DNA of 64,000 nucleotides from Methylotenera versatilis 7 (GCF_000799165.1 NZ_JUGF01000002.1:806001-870000), one strand, 5' to 3'; shown: positions 41,109 through 50,543, numbered from the stretch's first letter. Translations and numbers: made by a program. Notes: a model not told the origin generated them from the letters alone.

Positions 41109-41962
41109 TTCCGGCCTACGCAAAACCATTTACCTACCAGATCCCCTGGAAGTCCAGCAGCGTGCATTCCGGCGACCACCGCGGATCGCAACGCGGCCTG
41201 GGGTTTGAGTACAGAGGCAACCTGTCGCTGGTAGACCATCCGGATGTGCGGCGCATCGATTTGCGCCAGACCTTGCGCGACCCATATGAACAAATACAGG
41301 TAAAGCTGTTCAACCAAGACAACACCACACCGATTTTTGCCGTATGCGATTGTTCCAGTTCCATGCAGTTCAAGGGCAGAACCAGAAAACTGGATATTGC
41401 CAAAGAAATCGCAGCCTCCATTGCCTACTCCGCCTTTGAGATGAGTGACCTATTCAGCTTTATTGCCTATAACGAACAAGTGATAGAAGAGCTCACCTTA
41501 CCGTTAAGTCATCACGTCCACCAATCCTTTGAGCTGATCGAGCAACTCACCAACTACCAAAAGTTACGCATCAGTGCTGAAGGCATCCTGGAAGTGCCGC
41601 AGTACCTGAGCCAGCACAAAGGTCTGGTGTTCTGGATATCGGATTTCCATATGCCGATACATCTGATCGAACAGGCCTTTAATGCTATGTCAGCGCATCA
41701 GATTGTGCCGATAGTCTTATGGGATGAACACGAATATAAAAAGCTGCCCAAATTTGGTTTCGGCAACATGATTGATCCGGAAACCGGCTTAAGCCGCAGC
41801 ATCTTCTTTAGGGAAGCGGTGCGTGTGCAGTTTGAACAGGCGTTTGTTGAGCGCAAGCAGGCATTGGAGGCTTTGTTTGCTAGGTTTGACTGTCAAGCCA
41901 TTTATATCCGCGATACCTATAACGCTGAAACCATATCGCGCTATTTTGAGCAGTTTAGCTAG
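41105..41962 (+). CDS. mxaS: DUF58/vWA-like protein MxaS
   Basis: Partner of the MoxR ATPase in methanol dehydrogenase maturation. A DUF58-type domain contains the integrin-like MIDAS sequence FAVCDCSSSMQF (D-x-S-x-S), followed by DIAKEIAASIAYSAFEMSDLFSFIAY. No signal peptide, 285 residues. ATG 41105 overlaps the mxaR stop by four bases. MoxR ATPases are usually encoded next to such a protein and vWA membrane proteins, as here. Like mxaR it is GC-richer than the genes that follow. Confidence 0.9.
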   Translation: MIPAYAKPFTYQIPWKSSSVHSGDHRGSQRGLGFEYRGNLSLVDHPDVRRIDLRQTLRDPYEQIQVKLFNQDNTTPIFAVCDCSSSMQFKGRTRKLDIAKEIAASIAYSAFEMSDLFSFIAYNEQVIEELTLPLSHHVHQSFELIEQLTNYQKLRISAEGILEVPQYLSQHKGLVFWISDFHMPIHLIEQAFNAMSAHQIVPIVLWDEHEYKKLPKFGFGNMIDPETGLSRSIFFREAVRVQFEQAFVERKQALEALFARFDCQAIYIRDTYNAETISRYFEQFS

Positions 41963-41990
41963 CAGGCATTTAAGTGAGTTTATTTAAAAA

Positions 41991-42911
41991 ATGATGAAAA
42001 AATTAATGATGCAATGGATTATGTCCTTTGGCTTGCTGGCTTTTGTGCTGACTGCAATCGCACAGGATACAGAAATAACCGCAGCCAAAATTATAAAAAT
42101 CAGCAACCCAACACACAGCAACAATATTCAAGTGGGCGCTATATTAACGCGCCAGATTGAGCTGGAAGTTGAATCGCCCTATCAGTTATCGACAGAAACC
42201 CTGCCGATGAAGGGCTCTAGTCAAAACGGTATTGAGTTGCGAGAGATTCAAGTAACGACATCCACGAGCAAGCAAGTGACTCGTTATATTGTTGATATGC
42301 GCTACCAGGTATTTGCTGCGCAATTTGTGCCAGCTGTGATGCAACTACCTGCAGAAAAACTGGCGCTTACAGGTGGACAGCAAGCCTTATCAGTCAATTT
42401 ACCTGCATGGAAATTTTGGTTTTCACCGCTTGTACCTAAAGGCATTACCAATGCAAAAGAGAATATGCAGCCTCAATTTAAACCTACGCTAATAGATGTG
42501 AGCGGCCATCATCAGCGTTTATGGATATCGTTGGCGATGTTGCTGGCAGGGTTGATTGGATTGGTCTATATCAATGCAGATAAACGCTGGTTACCATTTA
42601 TGAACGGCGCATTTGCAACAGCGCATCGCAAATTGAAAAAACTACCGCACAATCCGGCTGGCGAAAAACAAGCGCTGACTTATGTGCACCATGCTTTTAA
42701 CCAAGTCAATGGCGGTAATTTATTTGTAAACCAACTGGATGGTTTTTTAATAGCACACCCTGCGTTTGTCAAATTTAAAGCAGAAATAGAAGCTTTTTTT
42801 GAACGCTCAAACCAATCATTGTTTAGCGATGAAAATCAGAATAGTGGTAAATCAATGACGCATTTGATTGTGTTAAGTCGTCATCTGCGTGATTGTGAGC
42901 GAGGTGTTTAA
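41991..42911 (+). CDS. mxaA: MxaA, membrane protein of methanol dehydrogenase maturation
   Basis: In methylotrophs MxaA is required, with MxaK and MxaL, for calcium insertion into methanol dehydrogenase. The 306-residue protein has an N-terminal signal peptide (about 1-25, ending near AIAQ). A periplasmic beta-rich domain follows (about 26-170), with one membrane span (about 178-196, ISLAMLLAGLIGLVYI) and a cytoplasmic tail. The name rests on position between mxaS and mxaC and on this layout, since the family is weakly conserved. Alternative start ATG 41994. The stop shares a base with the mxaC start. Codon use returns here to the AT-richer average of the chromosome. Confidence 0.85.
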   Translation: MMKKLMMQWIMSFGLLAFVLTAIAQDTEITAAKIIKISNPTHSNNIQVGAILTRQIELEVESPYQLSTETLPMKGSSQNGIELREIQVTTSTSKQVTRYIVDMRYQVFAAQFVPAVMQLPAEKLALTGGQQALSVNLPAWKFWFSPLVPKGITNAKENMQPQFKPTLIDVSGHHQRLWISLAMLLAGLIGLVYINADKRWLPFMNGAFATAHRKLKKLPHNPAGEKQALTYVHHAFNQVNGGNLFVNQLDGFLIAHPAFVKFKAEIEAFFERSNQSLFSDENQNSGKSMTHLIVLSRHLRDCERGV

Positions 42912-43888
42912 TGGTTTTGCTACAACCTTGGTTTCTAATATTACTACCGTTAGCGCTGGTTCCATTCTGGCTTAAAAGCCATCAAGGACAACTCTATTCA
43001 TGGTTGGAAATCGCTCCGCAAGATCGATTTTCCGACATAGTTAACACGCTAATTAAGGCAATTATCAGCTTGTTGTTACTGAGTATTTTCTTGGCACTCG
43101 CATCACCGCGTAGTGCTGATAAACAGGTGCAAAAAGTGGGTAAAGGTGCGCAAACTGTATTGGTGATAGACCGCAGCGTGAGTATGGATAAACCCTTTGC
43201 GGGACAGTCTACAAGTGGCGTGGCGGCAGAAATTAAGTCGGCCGCAGCAAGACGACTTATTACGGAGTTTATTCAGTCGCGACCAGACGACATGATGGGC
43301 GTGGTGGCTTTTACAAACTCGGCGTTATACAGCACTAAAATTACCACCAATCGCAATGCGATTCTGGCGGGGATTAATGCCTCTACCGGTTCTGCGCTTA
43401 ATCAAACGAATATTGGTGCAGGCGTAACAGCGGGTATTGCCATGTTCGATCAGATTCAAAGTTCTGGTTCCAGAGCCATCATTTTATTGTCCGATGGTGC
43501 AGGCAAGTTGAGCCCACGTGTTAAGCAAAAAATTGCCGAGCAATTGACCGAAAAGAAATTGAATCTATATTGGATTGTGTTGCATGAGCCAGATGAAGTG
43601 AGCATTTTCACTAAACAGAAGTTTAGAGAAGGGGAAGTTCCGGGCATTGATTTAGACAAATATTTTAGCGGTCTCAAAATCAAATATAAAGCGTTTGAGG
43701 CGGAAGATCCGACCACATTGCAGGCTGCATTGCAATATATTGATGCTAAAGAGAAAAATTCTATTCAGTACGCGATTACCATTCCTGGACATGATTATTC
43801 TAAGGATTTAATCATGCTGGCATTCGTGCTGAGTCTATTCATATTAGTGATTAAGAATTTAAGGGTGCATTCATGGCAAGGCGCATAA
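42911..43888 (+). CDS. mxaC: MxaC, vWA-domain membrane protein
   Basis: Membrane vWA protein of the mxa accessory set. Hydrophobic spans occur at about 5-20, 47-66 and near the C terminus (about 303-320). The vWA domain (about 85-270) has a complete MIDAS start VLVIDRSVSMD. The C-terminal anchor and N-terminal spans match BatA-type proteins found with MoxR ATPases. It overlaps mxaA by one base and mxaK by 16, so translation is coupled. No metal-site residue appears lost. Confidence 0.88.
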   Translation: MVLLQPWFLILLPLALVPFWLKSHQGQLYSWLEIAPQDRFSDIVNTLIKAIISLLLLSIFLALASPRSADKQVQKVGKGAQTVLVIDRSVSMDKPFAGQSTSGVAAEIKSAAARRLITEFIQSRPDDMMGVVAFTNSALYSTKITTNRNAILAGINASTGSALNQTNIGAGVTAGIAMFDQIQSSGSRAIILLSDGAGKLSPRVKQKIAEQLTEKKLNLYWIVLHEPDEVSIFTKQKFREGEVPGIDLDKYFSGLKIKYKAFEAEDPTTLQAALQYIDAKEKNSIQYAITIPGHDYSKDLIMLAFVLSLFILVIKNLRVHSWQGA

Positions 43889-44409
43889 AAAGCAGTAATC
43901 TTTTGTTTGGTTTTTTATTAACAGTGGGAGCTTTTGGCACGGCTTATGAAGCTTACCAATGTGGAAAAATTGGTAAGGTGAATCAGGCAATTTTAGCCAA
44001 TCAGCAAATAGCCGATAACGATTTTCCATATCAGCAAAAATTTGCAGCGGCTTATGATCAGGGCGCTAAGCAAGGCTACAAGCATGCGGTGCAAACGTAT
44101 GGGCAATTGCTGGAAACCAACCCTGCAAAAAGTGAGCAGGCAAAGATTCAATTCAATGTGGCCAATAATTTGTTTATCTCGGGTTTGGTGCGACGGGTGA
44201 ATGATGATGGTTCGTTTCAAGATGAAGCGCGATATGCTTACTCGCAAGCCAAAATGGCCTATGAGCAATCATTGCGTCTTGAGCCTACATTGGGCGCAGC
44301 TAAATTTAATTTAAGCCTGTTGCATTCAATGCTGGCACAAAATACAAAAATCCCGGCAAAAGAACAATCGACGATGGAATTAAGCAACTTGCCAATAGGA
44401 TTGCCATGA
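43873..44409 (+). CDS. mxaK: MxaK, membrane-anchored maturation protein
   Basis: One of the proteins linked to calcium insertion into methanol dehydrogenase. It has a short basic N terminus and one membrane anchor (about 9-26). The periplasmic part resembles TPR-like helices, with YKHAVQTYGQLLETNPAKSEQAKIQFNVANNLFISG and YSQAKMAYEQSLRLEPTLGAAKFNLSLL. 178 residues. Its overlap of 16 bases with mxaC and 4 with mxaL supports one polycistronic unit. Named by position and layout. Confidence 0.86.
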   Translation: MARRIKSSNLLFGFLLTVGAFGTAYEAYQCGKIGKVNQAILANQQIADNDFPYQQKFAAAYDQGAKQGYKHAVQTYGQLLETNPAKSEQAKIQFNVANNLFISGLVRRVNDDGSFQDEARYAYSQAKMAYEQSLRLEPTLGAAKFNLSLLHSMLAQNTKIPAKEQSTMELSNLPIGLP

Positions 44410-45353
44410 ATAAGCTGTTGATGATATTGAAGGAAAATTATGAAACGGCTTTTTATGTTATCGCGGCAATTCTATTGCTGCTTGCTTTAATTAAGCCAGA
44501 AATACAGCTGAAGCAAGAAGTGCATAACTATTTGCTGATAGCTGATGTTTCGCAAAGTATGAATGCGGAAGATGTTCAGTTGAACAATAAAAATGTCAGT
44601 CGCATGGCTTACACGCGTCATCTCATGACAAAAATTGTGGAAACTTCACCCTGTGGTACATATATCAGCGTGGGCGTTTTTGCCTCTGACAATGTCGCAT
44701 TGCTCATCACGCCTTTAGAAGTGTGTGCAAACTATGATGTGATCAACGATACGATAGCGCATATCGAATGGCGTATGGCCTGGAAAGGCGATAGCCGGTT
44801 GACTGTTGGCGTGCGTGCTGCTGCGCATTTGTTTGACTCACTTAACGTGCCAGCAAAGTTATTACTTTTTACCGATGGTGACGAAGCGCCAAAGTTAAAC
44901 GTCACCATTCGGCAAAATTTAGATGGCGTGCAGATTGGTAAACATACCGTATTTGTTGGTGTTGGTGGTGATAAACATGTGGCTGTGCCGCGCTTTAATT
45001 CAGCGAATAAATGGATAGGGTTCTGGCCTTCTGGGGAAAATAATACCGCTGGCGGCGGTGTTAACTACACTGATACGAGTTTAGATGATCCGGATCCTGT
45101 AGTCGCTTCTGCGGAATATGATCAATATTTATCCAAGCTTGAGGCTGAGCATCTTGAAGAGTTGGCTACAGAAATCAAGGCGCAATACGTGGAGGGAAAA
45201 AATACGCCAGAATTTTATCAATTCGTACAACAACAAAAACCTGCGGCGAGTTTTGTAACTGCCTATTCAATTCGTTGGATATATTTGTTACTGGTGGCAT
45301 TATTGATTGTCGCTACTTTCATTCCGAATGCATTAGCACGTCGACAGACTTAA
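44406..45353 (+). CDS. mxaL: MxaL, vWA-domain membrane protein
   Basis: Second vWA protein of the cluster, also tied to calcium insertion. Anchors are at about 15-28 and near the C terminus (about 292-310). The MIDAS start is LLIADVSQSMNAED (D-x-S-x-S), with LLLFTDGDEAPK later in the domain. 315 residues. Last gene of mxaRSACKL here; the usual next genes mxaD, mxaE and mxaH do not follow. Two inverted repeats occupy the gap after it. Confidence 0.88.
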   Translation: MNKLLMILKENYETAFYVIAAILLLLALIKPEIQLKQEVHNYLLIADVSQSMNAEDVQLNNKNVSRMAYTRHLMTKIVETSPCGTYISVGVFASDNVALLITPLEVCANYDVINDTIAHIEWRMAWKGDSRLTVGVRAAAHLFDSLNVPAKLLLFTDGDEAPKLNVTIRQNLDGVQIGKHTVFVGVGGDKHVAVPRFNSANKWIGFWPSGENNTAGGGVNYTDTSLDDPDPVVASAEYDQYLSKLEAEHLEELATEIKAQYVEGKNTPEFYQFVQQQKPAASFVTAYSIRWIYLLLVALLIVATFIPNALARRQT

Positions 45354-45387
45354 ATTAAGCCGATATTCTGCGCGTTAATAGTCTGTT

Positions 45388-45446
45388 CATACGCCAGCGT
45401 ATGTCCTAGGTGCTCAATTAAGTGCATTTGTTGCACTTAATTGAGC
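45388..45446 (+). terminator. Two inverted repeats after mxaL
   Basis: CATACGC-CA-GCGTATG (45388-45403) is followed by a perfect 15-bp stem GCTCAATTAAGTGCA / TGCACTTAATTGAGC around TTTGT (45412-45446). No T tract follows. It probably ends or stabilises the mxa transcript. Confidence 0.65.
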
Positions 45447-45538
45447 TTAAGGCACACTGACATTGATAACCAGCTTTTTAACGGTTATAGTATCCTTAAT
45501 AAAAAATCACTAAACGTTTCAATTATAAGGATAAATTA

Positions 45539-46975
45539 ATGGCTGAGCTTCGTCCTGTGCTCATGATTATCGATGATGATCCCCTCATTACCGATACTCT
45601 GCACTTTGTATTAAGCAAACACTTTGAAGTATGCGTGGCAGATTCGCGCGCGCAAGCTAAAAGTTTGCTTAGGCAACTCGATGAGCCGCCTGCTTTGGCC
45701 TTGGTCGATTTAGGCTTGCCACCATCACAACACAAACCAGATGAAGGTTTTAAGATGATTGGTGAGTTGCTAGCGCATTCACCCAGCATGAAAATCCATG
45801 TGCTTTCTGGCCAAAGTGATGATGTGAACGTGAAACACGCGCTAGCTTTAGGCGCGCTGGATTTTATTCCTAAGCCATGTGACGTAGATAAACTAAAAGA
45901 GCTACTTTTAAACTCATTAAAAGTGCAAAGCGTTGAGTTGACTGAGCAAGCGCAAACCAAACAAGCAGAAGACAAAAATGGTGGCATGATAGGTGAAAGC
46001 TTACCTATGCAAACATTAATCACGCAGATTCGCCAGTTTGCCGATTCGCCTTTCCCGGTATTGATTGAAGGTGAATCAGGCTCTGGTAAAGAGCGCGTCG
46101 CAAGCAACTTTCATCGCTTTAGTAAACGTGTAAAACAACCATATTTATCCATTAATTGCGCCGCTATTTCGCCCATGTTGGCAGAATCTATTTTATTTGG
46201 GCATGCCAAAGGCGCGTTTACGGGTGCAGCAAATGCCAATGCTGGCTACTTTGAAGATGTGAATGAAGGCACGCTTTTCCTAGATGAAATTGGCGAATTG
46301 CCGCTGGAAATGCAGGCAAAACTGCTGCGTGTGCTAGAGAATGGCGAATATACGCGCGTGGGTGAAACACAGGTGCGCAAAAGTAAAGCGCGCGTGGTGG
46401 CGGCTACTAACCGAGACCTCCGCGCAGAAGTACGTGCGGGTAATTTCAGGTCTGATTTATATCATCGCTTAAGTGTGTTTGCGGTTAAAGTCCCGCCGTT
46501 GCGCGATCTGGCTGAGGATAGCTTGATTCTATTGCAACATTTTAATGATTTTTATGCGCGCGAAACAGGACAGCAATCGTTTAAGTTAGATGCAAAAGCG
46601 CAAGTGCGCTGGCAAAGCTATCACTTTCCTGGCAATGTGCGTGAATTACGCAATATCATTATTCGCCTGATTGCAAAATATGCGGGATTAACGGTTAATG
46701 AGGTACAACTTTCTGCTGAGTTGGATTTGTCTCGTCAAAACGAGATTGATGGCGTGCCAACCATTAGCAATAATGGCGATTTATCGGGCTATGCACTGCA
46801 ACATTTGCAAAATGAAGCCAACGTTAATTTAGATCAGGTTTTAAAATCCTGGGAAAAAGCCTACGTGGAAGCTGCAATGAAAATCACACACGGTAATTTA
46901 AGCCAGGCCGCTAAAATGTTGGGCATTAATCGGACGACGTTGTATAGCCGCATTCAGTTGCAAGAAGAAAAATGA
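45539..46975 (+). CDS. Sigma-54-dependent response regulator (PrsR/NtrC-like)
   Basis: Activator of sigma-54 promoters. The receiver domain (about 1-130) has the acidic pocket IIDDDP and a phospho-acceptor Asp in [10 protein letters not shown], with Lys in FIPKPCD. The AAA+ domain (about 150-385) has Walker A GESGSGKE, the sigma-54 contact motif GAFTGA and Walker [12 protein letters not shown] Fis-type HTH ends it (about 440-478, [20 protein letters not shown]). The receiver resembles PrsR of exopolysaccharide systems. No histidine kinase gene is adjacent, so its sensor is encoded elsewhere. It precedes the msh-like cluster and might control it, but I found no clear sigma-54 promoter there. 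Confidence 0.92.
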   Translation: MAELRPVLMIIDDDPLITDTLHFVLSKHFEVCVADSRAQAKSLLRQLDEPPALALVDLGLPPSQHKPDEGFKMIGELLAHSPSMKIHVLSGQSDDVNVKHALALGALDFIPKPCDVDKLKELLLNSLKVQSVELTEQAQTKQAEDKNGGMIGESLPMQTLITQIRQFADSPFPVLIEGESGSGKERVASNFHRFSKRVKQPYLSINCAAISPMLAESILFGHAKGAFTGAANANAGYFEDVNEGTLFLDEIGELPLEMQAKLLRVLENGEYTRVGETQVRKSKARVVAATNRDLRAEVRAGNFRSDLYHRLSVFAVKVPPLRDLAEDSLILLQHFNDFYARETGQQSFKLDAKAQVRWQSYHFPGNVRELRNIIIRLIAKYAGLTVNEVQLSAELDLSRQNEIDGVPTISNNGDLSGYALQHLQNEANVNLDQVLKSWEKAYVEAAMKITHGNLSQAAKMLGINRTTLYSRIQLQEEK

Positions 46976-46979
46976 GATT

Positions 46980-47101
46980 AAAATGCTTATTTTGAGCGAA
47001 TTGCGTTGTTGGACTGTGCTCGAAAGCTCGCTGTACGTACTTGTACTATCTCGCTTTCTGCGCGCAATCCGCCTAGCACTTCATCTCAAACTAAGCATTT
47101 T
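46980..47101. repeat. 122-bp nested palindrome before mshM
   Basis: Outer arms AAAATGCTTATTTTGAG (46980-46996) and CTCAAACTAAGCATTTT (47085-47101) pair over 17 bp with one mismatch. Inside, GCGAATTGCG (46996-47005) pairs with CGCAATCCGC (47063-47072) with one mismatch, and GAAAGC (47022-47027) pairs with GCTTTC (47053-47058). It fills the whole gap between two genes, like a mobile palindromic intergenic repeat. Confidence 0.8.
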
Positions 47102-47121
47102 GTCAATTTTCTAAAGAAGCC

Positions 47122-48537
47122 ATGTATTACGCCCATTTTGGTTTAAAAGAACCGCCATTTAAAATCACCCCCAATACCGAAGTTTTCTACACTGGCGGTA
47201 AGCGTGGTGCGGTTCTAGATGCTTTGATTTATGCGATTATCAATGGTGAAGGCATTGTTAAAGTTGTGGGCGAAGTCGGTAGCGGCAAAACCATGTTGTG
47301 TCGCATGCTGCAAACCATGCTGCCTGAGAAAATTGAGAGCATTTATCTGGCTAATCCCAGTGTGGCGCCAGAAGATATTTTGCACGCCATTGCATTTGAG
47401 CTGCAATTAAAATTACCCAAAAATGCAGACCGTTTAAAAGTGATGCAGGTTCTGCAAAGCCATTTGCTGGCACGTCATACAGCCGGAAAACAAGTGGTGA
47501 TTTTTGTGGAAGAAGCGCAAGGTATGCCGTTGGCGACTTTGGAAGAAATTAGACTGCTTTCAAATTTAGAAACCAAGCATGACAAACTGCTGCAAATCGT
47601 GTTGTTTGGCCAGCCGGAACTAGATGAAAACTTGAATCAAACGCAGATTCGCCAATTGCGCGAGCGCATTACGCATAGCTTTAATTTGGCACCACTAGAG
47701 CCTAAAGAAATCGGCGAGTACCTCATATTCAGACTGCGTGCCGCAGGTTATTTTGGCCCGCATTTATTCACAAAATCGGCAGTTAATGCCATTGCAGCAT
47801 CTGCGCAAGGCTTGGTCAGGCGCGTCAATATTCTGGCAGACAAAGCTTTGCTGGCTACGTTTGCGGATAATCTGTATCAAGTTACGCCAAAACAAGTGCG
47901 TGCGGCCATTAAGGATAGTGAGTTTGGCTTGGAGCAGTCCAAGTTAACGGCAAAAAAATCCCAAATATGGATGTGGGCGGCGTTATTGCTAGTCGGGCTA
48001 GCTCTGGGCTATTTAGTCAGTCATCTATTGCAGCAATCATCAGCCGCGTCGCAATCTGCAAACATTGTTAACTCACCAGCTTCAACCCAAGATCCGGCTA
48101 CTAGTTCTGTAACAAATAGCTCTGTAACAAAACCACAAGTGTCAGCAACTGCTGTGATAGCACCTGCAAACGCAGCAGTTTTAGATTCAACAGTGAGTGC
48201 ACAAAATGACATTCTAAACCGCCGATTAAATATCACATCAAACTGGCTGGTTAATCAGCCCGCCACTACGGTGAGCATTCAGTTGATGGGCGCCAATAGT
48301 GAAACGCAATTAACCGCGGATTTAATCAATTTAAGCCAGAAAATTGAGCTGGATAATATTTATGTGTATCGCACCAAGGTAAATAATCAGCCATTCTTAA
48401 GCGTGTTATACGGTAGTTTTGCTAACCGTTTTGAGGCTTCGCAAGCACTGAAAAAACTGCCAGAGGAAATACAAAAAAATCGCCCTCAATTACGTACAAT
48501 TGCAGGCATACAGAAAGAAATACAACAAACGCCATAG
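47122..48537 (+). CDS. mshM: ExeA/MshM-type AAA ATPase with SPOR-like tail
   Basis: GspA/ExeA family ATPase thought to help place or assemble the secretin. The opening MYYAHFGLKEPPFKITPNTE is typical. Walker A is GEVGSGKT (about 47-54) and Walker B is VIFVEEAQG. A membrane span lies at about 284-303 (MWAALLLVGLALGYLVSHLL), and the periplasmic Ser/Thr-rich linker leads to a SPOR-like domain (about 370-460) that may bind peptidoglycan. 471 residues. It opens a row of MSHA-type genes. Confidence 0.88.
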   Translation: MYYAHFGLKEPPFKITPNTEVFYTGGKRGAVLDALIYAIINGEGIVKVVGEVGSGKTMLCRMLQTMLPEKIESIYLANPSVAPEDILHAIAFELQLKLPKNADRLKVMQVLQSHLLARHTAGKQVVIFVEEAQGMPLATLEEIRLLSNLETKHDKLLQIVLFGQPELDENLNQTQIRQLRERITHSFNLAPLEPKEIGEYLIFRLRAAGYFGPHLFTKSAVNAIAASAQGLVRRVNILADKALLATFADNLYQVTPKQVRAAIKDSEFGLEQSKLTAKKSQIWMWAALLLVGLALGYLVSHLLQQSSAASQSANIVNSPASTQDPATSSVTNSSVTKPQVSATAVIAPANAAVLDSTVSAQNDILNRRLNITSNWLVNQPATTVSIQLMGANSETQLTADLINLSQKIELDNIYVYRTKVNNQPFLSVLYGSFANRFEASQALKKLPEEIQKNRPQLRTIAGIQKEIQQTP

Positions 48538-48651
48538 TTTGGCGACTTTAATAATTAAAATTTACAAAAAATTCAATGACTTAGTATTGCAATTTAACGC
48601 AACTTATGCGATAACACATAGCGTACGCAATTATTAGGGAGCAAGCACGTC

Positions 48652-50514
48652 GTGCTTAATCAAAACAGTAAATTTAAACGAGTGAAATCAGGCTTGTTGT
48701 TTGCCATTTGTTTCGTTGTGGTTGGCTGCGCGCATGAATCAAAAGTACCACTATCCAAAGGTCATATTGATGGCGGATTAACGCCACAAAATACCAATCA
48801 AAATGCGCCTGACAATGTAGTGAATACTGCACCAATACCAAAACTTGTTCGCAATAGCCCGCAATTACCAATACCAAAACAAACGACCAAAGTACAAACC
48901 TACAGCGTTGTGGTGAATGAAGTGCCAGTGAAGGAAATCCTGTTCGCGCTGGCGCGTGAAAGCAAGCTGAATATTGATATCCATCCATCCATCCAAGGCC
49001 GTGTAACCCTAAATGCGGTGGATCAAACCTTACCAGCCATTTTAGAGCGCTTAGCGAAACAAGTCGATTTGACTTACAAAATGGATGGCAATGTGCTCTA
49101 CATCTCTCCTGATCAGCCTGTTTTACGAATTTATAAAGTGGATTACGTCAATATGAATCGTGATACCAAAGGCTTTATTGGCGCGGCGGCTGAAATTTCC
49201 AGCACAGGCCAGAGTGCTAGCACTGGCGCAAATGGCAGTAATACAACAACCAGTACTTCTGGCAACGGTGCAAAAAACAGTTCAAGCACTTCTGTCGATA
49301 GCACCTCTAAAAACCATTTATGGGAGTCGTTAATACAAAACCTGAAGGAACTGCTGGCAGAAACGGACAAAGAGGTGATTGTGTCGCGTTTTGGCAGTGT
49401 GCCAGAACCCAGCGCGGCAACAACGCCTGCGGCAACATCTTTGGCAGAAGCAGCCAGGGCGACAACAGAAGAACGCAATCAGCAGCGTTCAGAATATAAA
49501 ACTTTGTTTGCTGCAAACGTAATTGCTAACCCGGAAACGGGTGTGATTAGTGTTAGAGCCACCAATAAACAGCATGAAAAAGTGCAGGAGTTTATTGATA
49601 AAGTGATTGGTAGCGCTAAAAAACAGGTCTTAATTGAGGCCACCATTGTTGAAGTACGTTTAAATGATAGTTACCAAGCTGGAATTGACTGGAGTCGTTT
49701 TGGTAATCGTGGAACTAGTAGTGACGGATTTACCTTTAACCAGGCGTTAGGGCCAAGTATAGGGCCTGGTTCAACTGCTGGTGCTGGAATTGCGGTTGGG
49801 TATATTAACCAAATGAGTTCTCTTGGTAATTTGGCGGCATCTGTAACACTATTGAAGCAGTTTGGGGATACTAAGGTTTTATCAAGTCCTAAATTAATGG
49901 TATTAAACAACCAGACAGCAGTACTCAAGGTGGTGGATAACATCGTCTACTTTACAATACAGGCACAGATTTCACAGTCTGCCAGTGGAGTGTCAGGCAC
50001 AAACCTACAATCATTCACTACAACGCCTAATACCGTGCCTGTTGGTGTGGTGATGAGCGTCACACCACAAATCAGCGACTCTAGTATGGTCAATATAAAT
50101 GTAAGACCGACCATATCAAGGACTATTGGCCCTGGAAAGCAAGACCCAAACCCACAGTTGGTATATCAGACTGGTGTTAAACAAGGTGAACAGATAGTTA
50201 GTTTAATTCCAGAGATACAAGTGCGTGAAATGGAGTCTATGTTACAAATAAGTAGCGGAAATACTGCGGTACTTGGGGGGTTGATGCAAGATGAGATACA
50301 ACGTAATACGGACGGGGTGCCTGGTCTGATGGATGTACCTGGCGTAGGCAATATTTTTAAAGGTCGCGACGATCTAAATCGTAAAACAGAATTGGTGATT
50401 TTTTTGCGGCCGACCGTTATCTCTAACGCCAGTTTGGAAAGCGATGAGTTGCAAAGCTATAAACAATATCTGCCGGCACAGCAATTGCAAAATGTGCTGG
50501 AAGAAGCGAATTGA
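48652..50514 (+). CDS. mshL: MSHA-type outer-membrane secretin, lipoprotein
   Basis: Forms the outer-membrane channel of the pilus or secretion machine. It starts at GTG 48652 with GGGAG nine bases upstream, and a lipobox VVGC (Cys about 25) ends the signal peptide. An N0/STN-like domain (about 85-150, VVVNEVPVKEILFALARES) precedes a Ser/Thr/Asn/Gly-rich insert (about 180-222). The secretin domain (about 320-600) has VLIEATIVEVRLND, VLSSPKLMVLNNQTAVLKV and the C-terminal VPGVGNIFKGRDDLNRKTELVIFLRPTVI. 620 residues. Confidence 0.93.
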   Translation: MLNQNSKFKRVKSGLLFAICFVVVGCAHESKVPLSKGHIDGGLTPQNTNQNAPDNVVNTAPIPKLVRNSPQLPIPKQTTKVQTYSVVVNEVPVKEILFALARESKLNIDIHPSIQGRVTLNAVDQTLPAILERLAKQVDLTYKMDGNVLYISPDQPVLRIYKVDYVNMNRDTKGFIGAAAEISSTGQSASTGANGSNTTTSTSGNGAKNSSSTSVDSTSKNHLWESLIQNLKELLAETDKEVIVSRFGSVPEPSAATTPAATSLAEAARATTEERNQQRSEYKTLFAANVIANPETGVISVRATNKQHEKVQEFIDKVIGSAKKQVLIEATIVEVRLNDSYQAGIDWSRFGNRGTSSDGFTFNQALGPSIGPGSTAGAGIAVGYINQMSSLGNLAASVTLLKQFGDTKVLSSPKLMVLNNQTAVLKVVDNIVYFTIQAQISQSASGVSGTNLQSFTTTPNTVPVGVVMSVTPQISDSSMVNINVRPTISRTIGPGKQDPNPQLVYQTGVKQGEQIVSLIPEIQVREMESMLQISSGNTAVLGGLMQDEIQRNTDGVPGLMDVPGVGNIFKGRDDLNRKTELVIFLRPTVISNASLESDELQSYKQYLPAQQLQNVLEEAN

Positions 50515-50543
50515 TTTGTGGATGTTTGCAGGTAGATTAATCA

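Noticed and set aside
41105-43888. A frameshift or pseudogene in the mxa cluster
   Set aside because: All six frames are open with normal overlaps and intact metal-site motifs.
48540-48651. A sigma-54 promoter before mshL
   Set aside because: No GG-N10-GC pair with the flanking consensus could be found.
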